Positions 54,715 through 64,000 of a stretch of 64,000 nucleotides of DNA are shown here, one piece after another (the first letter of the stretch is position 1; the number at the start of each line of letters is the position of its first letter). This DNA comes from Scalesia atractyloides (taxonomy: Eukaryota; Streptophyta; Magnoliopsida; Asterales; Asteraceae): NCBI GenBank assembly GCA_947069175.1, contig CAMTDV010000003.1, positions 45,785,606-45,849,605 of the forward strand. Reading direction: 5' to 3'. The notes below the pieces were generated by a model that saw only the letters and a program-made list of their open reading frames with translations, did no database searches and was not told the origin of the DNA. Both the position numbers and the translations under genes were made by a program.

Positions 54715-55082
54715 TGTAGGATCTTCTTATCCAGATAAGTACATGACCTAATCTGATTAGCTAGTCATAACATGTGCGGAATCCATTTTATAACAAGTGA
54801 CAATATCAAGATTACTATTTAGTGTTTAATGTTTCATTGATGTGAATAACATGTACAATCCTGAAACAAATTGTGTAGGGCTTCGTCGTACACTCTACGA
54901 AATTGTTAAAGACTCAAGACAACAACTCAGTTATTTATAGACATACTGACTTAGCACGAGTTGCTTGCCACTTCGTGCGAAGTGACCTACAAAACATGAA
55001 AATGACAAATCTAACATTCATAGCCCTATTACAATGACTCAACATGACCTAAGACGTAGGTTATAGACATTCTGCATCAACA
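54715..55082 (-). repeat. Element E: copia 3' LTR (minus strand)
   Basis: In sense it starts TGTTGATGCAGAATGTC right after CCAAGGGGGAGTT and ends GATCCTACA, 368 bp. The start resembles the COPIA-1/2 LTR start (TGTTGGTGCATAATGTC). Only one LTR of this element is in the window. Confidence 0.75.
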
Positions 55083-55400
55083 AACTCCCCCTTGGATATT
55101 ATCGTAGTCTTGGTCAGTCTTCAAAATCTTCATAACATAATAACATTAATGACCAAAGAAATTCTTCCCAGGCTTCCTTCTCTCCTCTGATGGAATAGGC
55201 GTTTGATAAGTCAGAGGCGCCCATTCATAAACTGAAACCTTCTAATTGAAGCTTTCTGTGTAACAACATCAATGTGAGTCCTAAAACAGATTCGGATCAT
55301 AGTGCTTTGATTGTTATCACCCAAAAAACTATAGATTAGTTGTTTGAATGTGTAAAAGTTAAGAAAAAATAAAAGATGAAGATTTTTGTATGGATTAACC
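55083..55400 (-). pseudogene. Element E: end of extra ORF and polypurine tract
   Basis: The polypurine tract CCAAGGGGGAGTT (sense) is at 55083-55095. Upstream in sense, KASIRRFQFMN matches RRFQFGN at the end of the COPIA-1 extra ORF, and TTTTGAAGACTGACCAAGAC corresponds to the sequence before the COPIA-1 PPT. The rest of the ORF is cut off where element D begins (about 55400). Confidence 0.6.
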
Positions 55401-55406
55401 AACAAG

Positions 55407-55721
55407 TGTTGTATATGGAATCCAAAAAGATATAATCACTGAATGCACCTGGATGTTCGGATTAAGCACAAGAACAACAATCACCACACCAAGAAATCAT
55501 CAAAACTTGTCCAAGAACCTTGGACTAGGGTTTTCGTTGATCAACATATACATACACACTGACTACCCAACATATTTATTAAGTACACTGGGACATTAAA
55601 TACACCGCTACTGGTACAAGTATAAAAAGTTACACTTTTAGCCCTTCTAGTTTTATTAACTATTACAATCAAGCTATAAACTATGAAACTCAAGTATCAA
55701 CGGTCTCAAAACGTTCTAACA
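55407..55721 (-). repeat. Element D: copia 3' LTR (minus strand; left end uncertain)
   Basis: In sense it starts TGTTAGAACG directly after the polypurine tract AAGGGGGATAT (55722-55732). The end is probably CATATACAACA (55407) or CCATACA (55387); no target duplication was found to decide. It lies inside the extra ORF of element E, so D inserted into E. Confidence 0.55.
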
Positions 55722-55759
55722 ATATCCCCCTTAGACTGTTGCATACTTGAGAGTCTTCA

Positions 55760-58457
55760 TTATTCATTCTGAGCTTCAGGGCTTGCGGCAACATCTTGAT
55801 CATTTCTTGGTGGTGCTGATTGGTTAAGAGTAGCTCCACTGGTTGTGGGTTGGACCTCCATAGTGACTTCAAATGTGGATGAATTCGGAGGTGGTGGAAT
55901 AACTTAAACATCTGAATCAGAGGATGGATCTTCGGGTTGTGAAGAGGATGATTGCGGCTCAGCAGCTTTCTTCTTTCTAGATTCTTGCTTTTCTTTTTGT
56001 GTGTCGATTCTGATCATAATCTCCATCATTTCTATCTTTCTTGCCCTTGCTCGCTCGACAGCTCTCTGAAATAGCATCCCTTCCTCCAAGCATTCATTTC
56101 CTGCGCTGACATGTATCTTGTTTGCATAAAGAATGTTCAGATCAGAAAAACAAAACATGAATACATCCATCGGATCAAGAATGCGGATATCTTCGTTAGA
56201 GTTGGATCTGATAACTGCTTGCCCAGTTTTACCATCATAGAACCATTTCTTAAAGTTGGTGAGAGTCACAGGTTGTTTCGGAGGAAGTTTCACCCTTGTC
56301 ACTACTTTTGCTGGATTGATTACCCATGTCACTTTTCCTTTTCCTGTGATTGGGTCTTTGGTTGTTTTTGATACGCGTCTTCTTGGTTGCTGAGGTTTGA
56401 AAATTGTGAATTCACGCATGCATTCTCTAAGAATCAATCTTTCAAGGCCGCCACCAATGCTTCTGTTGGTAGGATTTATCAGATCATGCTTGATTAACTC
56501 TCGAATATCCCATGTGGGTAGACTCTGCATATCATTTCCATTTTGGAAATACTGGATCACACCTCCTCTTCATTTCACAACAAAAAACCCGGTCAGATTG
56601 CAACATTTCCAGCTGATGATTCGGTCGGTAACTTCTGTTTTCTCAACTGTTATAACCTGATAAAAGTCTGACATTTTTGCCCTTTCTTTCTTGAACCACT
56701 CTGGATATTGAGGCTCAAACTCATCTCCTCCATCAGTTTCGTATATCACTGCGACCTCCAAACCTCACTCAAGGATTTTTTTTGGCATTTCGATCCTATC
56801 AATCTCTTCCTCTTCACTATCTCCATCGTAACTTACATCAACAATAGAATCGAGTCGTTTCTTTTTTGTTTTAGCAATTTCAGCCTTCCGTTTCTATTCT
56901 CTTTCTCTGAAACTGATAAAATTGAAGATATCTTCACTTGTGTATTTTGGTTTTTGATTTGCTGAAGCGTACAGATGCTACACCAACTCGTGCAATTTCT
57001 CCAACCCATCTGTTGAAACTTGATAAATTCAGATTGCTTAGAGACGTAGGAGTGCAATTCTTTGTTCTTCTTTCTCTGCTCTTTCAGCTTCTCTTTAAGC
57101 ACATTGGTTTCATTTACCTTATTCTTTAGCAAGCAAAATCCTTTGCAGGAAACAATCCAATTTCTTTGGATAAGCGATTGTACAGGTCTTGAAATGGTCG
57201 AGGTCTTGAAGGAACTCTTTGAGGAGGGCTTGGGTAGAACATCCTTGGAAGATCCCTCCCGTGTTTTTTGTTTCTTGGGTGCGGGGGACTTGCTTGAAGT
57301 GGGCTTTGAGGGATCGGTTAGTAGCCCTTCTACAAAACGATCTAACTATTCCTGTTCTGATGTCACCCCAACGGGTGTCTCTGACTCAGTCATCTCTCTC
57401 ATTTTCATTCTTCGTTCTCGTTTTTCGCCTCTGTGACAGCATGAATGGCCTGCATTCTTTTGATCTCCTCTGTTGTTGATCCAGCACGAATGTTGTCACC
57501 CATAATCCACTCTGGGTTTGAGGAGTCTTTCTTGCTCTTCTTCTTAGAGGGTTCTCCTTCAACCACTTTCTTCCCTTTGTCTTTTTGTTTACGTATAAGT
57601 GGTGTTTCCTCCTCAACTTCGCCTTCTTCTTCTTCAGCAGCAGGTTTTTCTTGTCTTTCTCGAGCCTGCCTAACCTTCTCCCGGTATTTGTTGTATGCAT
57701 TAAGAACTATTGGAAGTCTTTCTTCTGTATACATCCAATTATGCAGCATTACCCATTTGTTTGTTTTTAGCTCCGTGATTTTCTTCCTTTGGGAAGCTAA
57801 AACTGGTATAAATTTCCATCATGAGGAAAGTTCTGGTGTTGATCGTCAATGAGCAGTTGTACGAATCTTGGATACATGGCCCATGCGCCTTTGTTTACAT
57901 TGTCGACCATGCAGTAGAAGATTAGGCCTGAGATGTTAAATGGCTGGTTGGTACATAGATTCAGCATTGCCGCAAACTATTCCAGATTGAGGTCCTCGTA
58001 CCCGCCTTTTCTGTGACAGATGCTCATGCAAAATGTGTGTAAGATAAATCTCCAATCTTTTGTAAGGCCAGTTTTCTTTATCTCATTCTTCCCTCAAAAT
58101 CACTTACATAGTTCATTCCACAGAATCCTTCCAGAACTGCCTCTTACTCAGTTTTATTGGGTCACTAGAACTGTCTCCGAGGCTGAGAACTTTTCGAATT
58201 CGCCCTTTTGTCATCTTTATCTCTTTGTTGCGTACTATTCCTGTGATATGCTTGACTTGGTTTAATGTTCTCACTCTTGTAGTTCTCCAAAAGTCTTCTA
58301 TGTGAATGCAGTAGATCTTTGGATTAGCTTGAACAACAAAATTTATTTTGCTTCTTGACAGCCAGTCCATTACATCTTCAAAATCAGGTTCTAGTGGAAC
58401 TAGTGTAATTGGCTGATTGTGTTTCCTCGTGCCATCCCAGATCATTTGTTGAGCCAT
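55760..58457 (-). pseudogene. Element D extra ('env-like') ORF, broken
   Basis: Homologue of the COPIA-1 extra ORF. From the right: ATG at 58457 (MAQQMIWDGTRKHNQP), FEDVMDWLSRSKI and YCIHIEDFWRTTR; then with stops HRKGGYEDL, PFNISGLIFYCMVDN and YPRFVQLLID (about 58010-57850); a basic/acidic Glu-Lys-rich region (57749-57405); and a coiled-coil stretch (57132-56990). The C-terminal block has DRIISWKCCNLTGFFVVK, LPTWDIRELI, FKPQQPRRR, FKKWFYDGKTGQAVI and RILDPMDVFMF. The end is PEAQNE and TAA at 55760-55762, a few bases before the polypurine tract. A stop at 55904-55906 and several frameshifts break it. CGTTTTCATGTCTTAG just upstream of the ATG is acceptor-like. No membrane segment or signal peptide is apparent. 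Confidence 0.75.
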
Positions 58458-58544
58458 TCTAAGACATGAAAACGAGCCAAGTTAGGTAAAATATTTACAA
58501 TATAAACTAAAATAAAAACAAATAAATAAAATTAAATTAAAATA

Positions 58545-58546
<2 letters not shown>

Positions 58547-58621
<75 letters not shown>
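58547..58621. repeat. (AT)n microsatellite, about 37 repeats
   Basis: Uninterrupted AT alternation for 75 bases, just upstream (in sense) of the element D extra ORF. Confidence 0.97.
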
Positions 58622-58625
<4 letters not shown>

Positions 58626-59140
58626 AATACGCAGGTAAAACGCTAAGTATTTGGGTTAAATACGCAGCGACTATAACTAGTTGCGCTGGTATATCCGCTG
58701 GTAAATGCGCCGGTAACATGATTTATATACACCGGACGTGTGACACATATATGCCAAGCGAAATAATATATACGCCGGTTGTAACTCATTTACACTGATC
58801 GTAGGTCGCGGATTTAAATCTAGTTTTGAGATAACAATATGCGTAGATGTTTATCTACACCGGTTTGACCAGCATATTTGTCAAATACGCCGGTTGCTTG
58901 AACTCGCGTTCAAGACTTAAATCCACGATCTATTGTTCAGTGAGAATTACGCTGCCTTCATCATAAATACGCCATATTCAAATTAAATGCGCTGTATTTA
59001 AATATTTCTTGATAAACCCTTTCAAAACCTTTGAAAACTAATTTAAACAAACTCATTGATTGTCTTGGTTTTGTACGTGGTTTCTCTGGATTAAACGCTT
59101 GACAATCAACACTTAATATTGACAAACATACCGTATTCGA
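58622..59140 (-). other. Cluster of ACCGGCGTAT-type motifs
   Basis: No gene. The plus strand repeats ATACGCCGGT and variants (GCGCTGGTA, TCCGCTGGTAAA, GCGCCGGTAA, TACACCGGAC, TACGCCGGTTG, TACACCGGTT, AATACGCC), about ten copies between 58630 and 58995. It lies upstream of the element D extra ORF in sense, where COPIA-1 and -2 carry the TCGTACGA cluster. Confidence 0.55.
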
Positions 59141-59653
59141 TGATGTGACATTTGTGCCTTTTCAATCATTGCACAATTACAAACAATTTCGTATTCGGTG
59201 AAACCCTGTGTTTTATTTCCAAATATTTTTGTATTCAATAAATCTTGTATTTTATTGATGAAAATGTAAAAATGTCAATCCTTGCACAATTTCGATCATT
59301 TCATGTTCGTTAAAGCGTTTTACGCATTTTTGCGAAACGCGTAACCGTACAACCGAACAAACCGACATCCACGACATTTTTGGGCATAATCCAAGTTACA
59401 CAATAACACCTTTATATAACCTAAATATTAGGTTAAAGGGGTTAAAAATGGCAAACAAGTGAAAATACAAGTCCAAGAGCCAAAACTGTCATAAAAATAA
59501 TGAAGATTTTTGCTTCTTCACCAAGTTTGCCACCTATCTCCATTTTTTGACACCTAGAACTCATTTTGCCACACTTAATTTGGTGTTGACACATGTTAGG
59601 ACACTAATCCACACTTGAGGACACTTGTCATCACCTCCTTAATCCTAAAATAC

Positions 59654-59661
59654 TATAAATA
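59654..59661 (+). promoter_or_regulatory. GYPSY-3 LTR TATA box
   Basis: TATAAATA followed by a CA/CT-rich stretch (59680-59710) typical of an LTR transcription start region. Confidence 0.6.
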
Positions 59662-60746
59662 CCCCATGATTCTTCCTTTTTTCACACCACTTCAAAACAC
59701 TTCAAAGCAAAGTGTGAAGTTCTTTTTTCTATCCTTCTTGGAGTTTGTTTCCAGCCTTTGGAAGCCTCCTATCTTGAGTTCTGAAAGTGTTCTTCAACAC
59801 GAGTAAGTACTTATCCTAGTTCTTTCATTATTTTAGCTATTTTGAGCTAAAAGTCGAACAGTTTGGCTCCCTGATTGACTTTTGGTTCTGACCATATTTG
59901 GTCAAGTCAAAGTTCATTTGAACTTTGCAATGTGACCATAATCACAAAGGTTATAATCCCTAATGATTTCACCATCTGATTACCACGTTTACTAGTCTAA
60001 GTGACGAGTCAAAGTTTCGGTAAAAAATGCGCATGATGTGCATTTTACGACGAAACTATTTTCTAGTATCAAAACACCAAGTTTTGATACCAAATCAGTT
60101 TTATAAACTTAGTTAGATGCATTCTGACATGTCTAACTCGTCACTTCAAGTTTAGTGCTTATTTAGAGTCGTAAGTGGAGAGGTCTTGACCACCGCTTTG
60201 ACTTTCAAATCGGACCCGTTTGTCGATCTTAGGATCCGACCAAACACATATTTGTGACCATAGTTGTATAGGGAATAACCTACTGAGGTTATACCCTAAT
60301 GTCACGTCATTTGGTTAGTGTTATGATAAGTTACTTCTTTGTTCTTAAAAAATGATGACCAAAATGCCCTTTTGTGCATAAATCCATTTTAAACACATGT
60401 AAGCAAATTTTTGACATATAAACTAATGTTATAAGATTTTCAAACATGTTTGGGCATTTAAGACTTATCATAGGACGATCACGTGTTTATGCTAATGACA
60501 TGTTAAAGTAGCATAAACTACCTTAACGAGTCATAATGGGTCAAAAGCACTTAGGATCCTTTCCAAATCAAAATGTTAAGTTTTTAAACCATATCACATG
60601 AGTTCCAACACTCGTTTGGTTTATAAGACTTCATTCTATCCGATCTCCCGTTTCTAGTCCCGACACACTAACATATTTATCTAACACATTAGGACACGTT
60701 TGAGCTTTGTTTATTCTGTTGATTAAGAATACTTTCGCAATCCCAA

Positions 60747-60998
60747 GTGAGTACATAGTTTTGCTATTTTACATTTTTTAAATGTTTTGGGGTGATTCAT
60801 ATGTTCCTATAATTATTTTCAAGATTTTAAAACAATATACATGGTTTATATATACAAAATGATTTTCAATGTGAGTACATAGTTCCCCTCTTTTACGTTT
60901 TGCAAATGTTTTGGGATGACTGATATGTGCTAAATCATTTTCAAGTTTTCAAAAACAATGTCTATGGTTTACATATAAAACAATACGATTTCAATAAT
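60747..60998 (+). repeat. 124-bp tandem duplication in the GYPSY-3 LTR
   Basis: Two head-to-tail copies beginning GTGAGTACATAGTT (60747 and 60871), collinear with substitutions and small indels. Confidence 0.85.
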
Positions 60999-61279
60999 GT
61001 GAATAACTTGTTGATGCGTTATCCATAACACGAATGACATTCATTAGCTTTGGCCGAGTCGGCCAGTAGTATGTTATGGTACCATAGGACTGGCAATCCC
61101 ATTATCGGACTGTTCACTGGATTTGGTGGAAGTTTGGGTAATGACAGAAACTATTTCTGATTAACAAATCATTTGTTGATTTGTTAATCTAGTTAAAGAT
61201 ACCCTTTGGTGGTATAGTCAACACAGGTTTGAATGTGTTCATTAAAGAACGATCAAAAGTTTTCAAAATTTAAAACACA

Positions 61280-61390
61280 GACGATTTGTTGATGACATGG
61301 ATAATTGGTTTATGACACGACGATTGATTTATAACACGGACGAATGGTTTATAACACGGACATGGTTTATAACACGGACAAAAGGTTTTG
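61280..61390 (+). repeat. Short tandem repeats in the GYPSY-3 LTR
   Basis: Four to five copies of GGTTTATAACACGGAC and decayed forms (GGTTTATGACACGACGA, GATTTATAACACGGACGA) in a row. Confidence 0.8.
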
Positions 61391-61957
61391 AACAATGTCA
61401 CGCAATGATTTTCACTTAAAGATATAAACCATATGAAGTTTTCTTTTAAATCAATCTATTACAAGATTTTTACAAAAGAAACGTTTTGGTCAAGATTCAT
61501 GGCTATAAGATTTTCACAACTCTAACCAACTTGTTTAGTTGGTTAATTGTATTGCAATATCAAACACTTTTGATATGAGGTATTTATTTAACGACTCTTG
61601 TAGTCGTACGAGGTGTTGCAATATGTATACAAAGCAACAAATTTGACACGCTCACAAAACCTATGTACATGTAAGCATTTTTATGTTGACTCTCTTTTCA
61701 CATATGTTTCAGGAGTCTATGCTTGATAATATGATGCATACTTCACGTAGGAATGGACGCGGGCCTTAGTGACTTAAAACATGAAAGACAATTTATTTAT
61801 GTGTTGTTTCTGTTTATCCCAAGACAATCTAAACATTTAACTTAATAAAACAAAATTTCAAATTGCATGACTTGTGAAACAATAGTTCAGTGACATGACT
61901 CCCCGACGTTTCCGCCGCGGTTCGTTGTTTTACGCGGTCGGGGTGTTATAGAAAGAT

Positions 61958-61969
61958 TGCTATCAGAGC
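61958..61969 (+). promoter_or_regulatory. GYPSY-3 primer binding site
   Basis: TGCTATCAGAGC, one mismatch from the initiator tRNA-Met site; the sequence after it (TATAGGGAATTAGGT) is also shared with GYPSY-1 and -2. Confidence 0.85.
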
Positions 61970-62500
61970 TTATGGTTATAGGGAATTAGGTTATTAGTAA
62001 TGCTTTGACCTAGACTATAACCTTCCTAGGACCCTAACGCCATTTATCTTGTGTTTAGATTCTTCAAACAATACCATCACCTATCCTTAGGTGACTACCA
62101 AAACAAATACACAGGTCACAAATTCGTTTTGAAAATCAATCATCTATTAATGTGAACACGTGCAATCTGGAAGGGTGGATGCCTGTACTGAGTTTTCTGT
62201 CTAAGGCTAGAGTGTTCGTAAAAATCCGCATTATCGGACCAGTCACTCTTACCTGGGAACTCTTGGGGTGAGTGTCCACTTATAGGCTAAATCATGTCTC
62301 AGCGATACATTATAAAGACCCATTTACTTTGATTAGTCACCGTGTGTTGTTTGTTTGTTTTTAAGTAACGAACGAATGACCACCATCCTTATATTTCGTT
62401 GATATTTTTAACATCTCACTTGATTATCAATGTCAATCTCAAATATTTTCCCTCATGTCTTCTTCTAGAAGAACGTATTATTGCATTATAAAAAATAAAT
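61970..62500 (+). other. GYPSY-3 leader, gag missing
   Basis: Only about 530 bp separate PBS and protease; the gag found in GYPSY-2 (over 1.2 kb) is absent. A short inverted repeat (CACTC/GAGTG inside GGAC/GTCC) lies at about 62238-62275. Confidence 0.65.
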
Positions 62501-62508
62501 TCTGATAA

Positions 62509-63000
62509 CAAAGTCATTCATGGTACGTTCCTTGTTAACAATCATCGTGCTTCTATTCTTTTCGATTCGGGTGCCGATAGAAACTTTATATCACTAGCCT
62601 TTAAACCTTTGCTTTTGATGCCTAGAACTAAACTAGGAAAACCCTTAACGGTGGAAATAGCTAGTGGTGAACCTCTTGTGCTTGACTATGTCATTCGTAG
62701 TTACCACTTGAACTTGGATAACCACCTTTTTCCCATTGACCTCACATCAATGCAACTCGGGAGTTTTGACATTATCATAGGAATGGATTAGTTAACCAAA
62801 CACCATGTTGAGGTGATCTGTTTCGACAAGGTTGTTCGTATACCTCTTTCGTCTGGCGGAACCTTAGAAGTTCACGAAGAGAAACCCTCTAGTAGCCTAA
62901 AACTCATGACCTGTACCCAGGCCCAAAAATACCTACAAAGAATTATGTAGCCTTCTTGGCACATATCATAGAGGAAAAAGGCAAGGGCAAAACTGTATAG
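62509..63000 (+). pseudogene. pol: GYPSY-3 protease
   Basis: HGTFLVNNHRASILFDSGAD with the catalytic Asp codon at 62564-62566, then SFDIIIGMD. The next codon is TAG where a Trp is usual (62789-62791). After that, frames continue KHHVEVICFDKVVRIPL and SLKLMTCTQAQKYL, with frameshift and stop near 62940-63000. Confidence 0.88.
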
Positions 63001-64000
63001 GACATTCGCATTGCTCGGGAATATCCTGAGGTGTTTCCTGAAGAGCTACCTGGTTTACCCACAATTCGTCAAGTTGGGTTTCGTATTGACCTTGTACCAG
63101 GTGCCAACCCAATTGCCATATCTCCTTACCGTCTTGCACTGTCTGAAATGCAAGAGTTGTCAAAGCAACTCTAAGAATTTTCAGACAAAGGATTCATTCA
63201 TCCAAGCTTTTCATCTTGGGGCGCTCCTGTCCTATTCATGATAAAGAAGGATGGATCCTTCCATATGTGTATCGATTATCGTGAGCTCAACAAACTCACA
63301 ATCAAAAATTGATATCCCCTACCTCTCATTTTGATTTCTTTGATCAGCTACAAGGTGCGACCTGCTTTTCAAAGATTGATCTGCGTTCTGGGTATCATCA
63401 ACTTCGTGTACTCAAAGAAGATATTCCCAAGACTGCTTTTCGCACTCGATACGACCATTACGAGTTCACTGTCATGCTATTTGGTTTGACGAATGCTCCT
63501 GCCGTCTTCATGGACTTAATGAATAGGGTTTGTAAACCTTATTTAGACAAGTTCGTCATTGTTTTCATCGATGACATCCTCATTTATACAAGTCTCGAGC
63601 CGATAAAACATCTCCGTCTAACGATGGAACTCCTGAAGAAAGAACAACTTTACGCCAAATTCTCCAACTGTGAATTTTGGCTAAAAGAAGTTCAATATTT
63701 GGGACACGTTGTTAACAAACAAGGTATACATGTAGATCCCGCCAAAATCAGTGCGATTAGGGATTGGAGTACACCTACTACTCCTACCGAAGTTCGTTCA
63801 TTTCTTGGTCTTGCTAGATACTATCGACGATTCATCACGAGCTTTTCAAAGATCACAGTTCCCCTCACCACTTTGACTCAGAAGAATAAACCTTTTGAGT
63901 GGGGACCCAAACAAGAGGAAGCCTTTCAAACACTGAAACAAAAACTCTGTGATGCTCCTGTTTTATCTTTACCCAACGACAACGACGATTCGTTGTCTAT
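63001..64000 (+). pseudogene. pol: GYPSY-3 reverse transcriptase, runs off the window
   Basis: Linker REYPEVFPEELPGLP-like from about 63015, then RT: GFIHPSFSSWGAPVLF, MCIDYRELNKLTIKN and, after a stop and small deletion at 63309-63345, ATCFSKIDLRSGYHQLRV, KTAFRTRYDHYEFTVM, the intact catalytic segment FVIVFIDDILIY (about 63550-63590), EVQYLGHVVNKQGIHVDP, and FLGLARYYRRFITSFSKI. The RNase H region begins at the right edge (FEWGPKQEEAFQTLK). A close relative of GYPSY-2 by block order and wording. The 3' half and 3' LTR lie outside the window. Confidence 0.9.

Larger units (their letters stand above)
59145..61950 (+). repeat. GYPSY-3 5' LTR (start uncertain)
   Basis: The end is clear: GACGTTTCCGCCGCGG...GGGGTGTTATA followed by a tRNA-Met PBS; the terminal sequence parallels GYPSY-1/2 (GTTTCCGCC...GGGGTGTGACA). 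A TATA box (TATAAATA, 59654-59661) and a short leader follow. The start near TGTGACATTTGTG (about 59145) is a guess. It contains a 124-bp tandem duplication and short GGTTTATAACACGGAC repeats. Confidence 0.55.

Noticed and set aside
58537..58719. 60-codon minus frame rich in Ile-Tyr
   Set aside because: Translation of the AT microsatellite.

Overview
This window is plant nuclear repeat DNA. I see no intact host gene, rRNA, CRISPR array or bacterial feature. Almost everything recognisable is LTR retrotransposon, stacked as insertions inside insertions. The gag, pol and extra-ORF relatives I recognise, and the LTR motifs, resemble families from Asteraceae (lettuce, sunflower, chrysanthemum relatives). 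That assignment is from memory and is an inference; 'eudicot' is safer.

Layout. (1) 1-1668 and 21835-28995 belong to, or flank, an old + strand Athila-type Ty3/gypsy element: degenerate downstream ORF (21874-23085), polypurine tract, an LTR (24805-26460), a tRNA-Asp type primer site (26467-26484), then gag-protease-RT remnants up to 28995. (2) Into it went GYPSY-1 (1669-21829, minus sense, 5-bp duplication CCAAA). It has two 1.3-kb LTRs, PBS and PPT but no recognisable gag or pol, so it looks non-autonomous. (3) Into GYPSY-1 went COPIA-1 (4548-18836, plus sense, duplication AAAAC), a 14.3-kb Sirevirus-like Ty1/copia element with gag, pol and a long extra ('env-like') ORF. (4) 29009-30947 is a further copia gag fragment, followed by non-coding DNA with an Athila-like primer site on the minus strand. 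(5) COPIA-2 (33747-53532, duplication GGTAA) is a second Sirevirus-like element whose extra ORF is almost wholly deleted. It is itself split by GYPSY-2 (35150-44482, minus sense, duplication GCTCA), an element with recognisable but broken gag, protease, RT, RNase H and integrase. (6) 54715-58457 holds two more minus-strand copia 3' ends (E, and D inserted in E); D carries another copy of the extra ORF. (7) The window ends in GYPSY-3 (LTR to 61950, PBS, protease, RT running off the end), plus sense and without gag.

How the parts work together. In each element the LTR gives promoter and processing signals, the PBS primes minus-strand synthesis, and gag-pol supplies particle, protease, RT/RNase H and integrase. 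All coding regions carry stops or frameshifts, including hits on catalytic residues, so none looks able to move by itself now.

The most interesting signals are non-coding. First, a five-hairpin array in the transcribed leader is shared by GYPSY-1 and GYPSY-2, with at least one compensatory base-pair change. Second, splice-acceptor-like sites sit at the gag/pol boundary and just before the extra ORF in both COPIA elements. Third, each family has its own recurrent palindrome-like motif (TCGTACGA in the Sireviruses, CACGGGGCCGTG in Athila, ACCGGCGTAT near element D) clustered at matching positions: leader, LTR and upstream of the downstream ORF.
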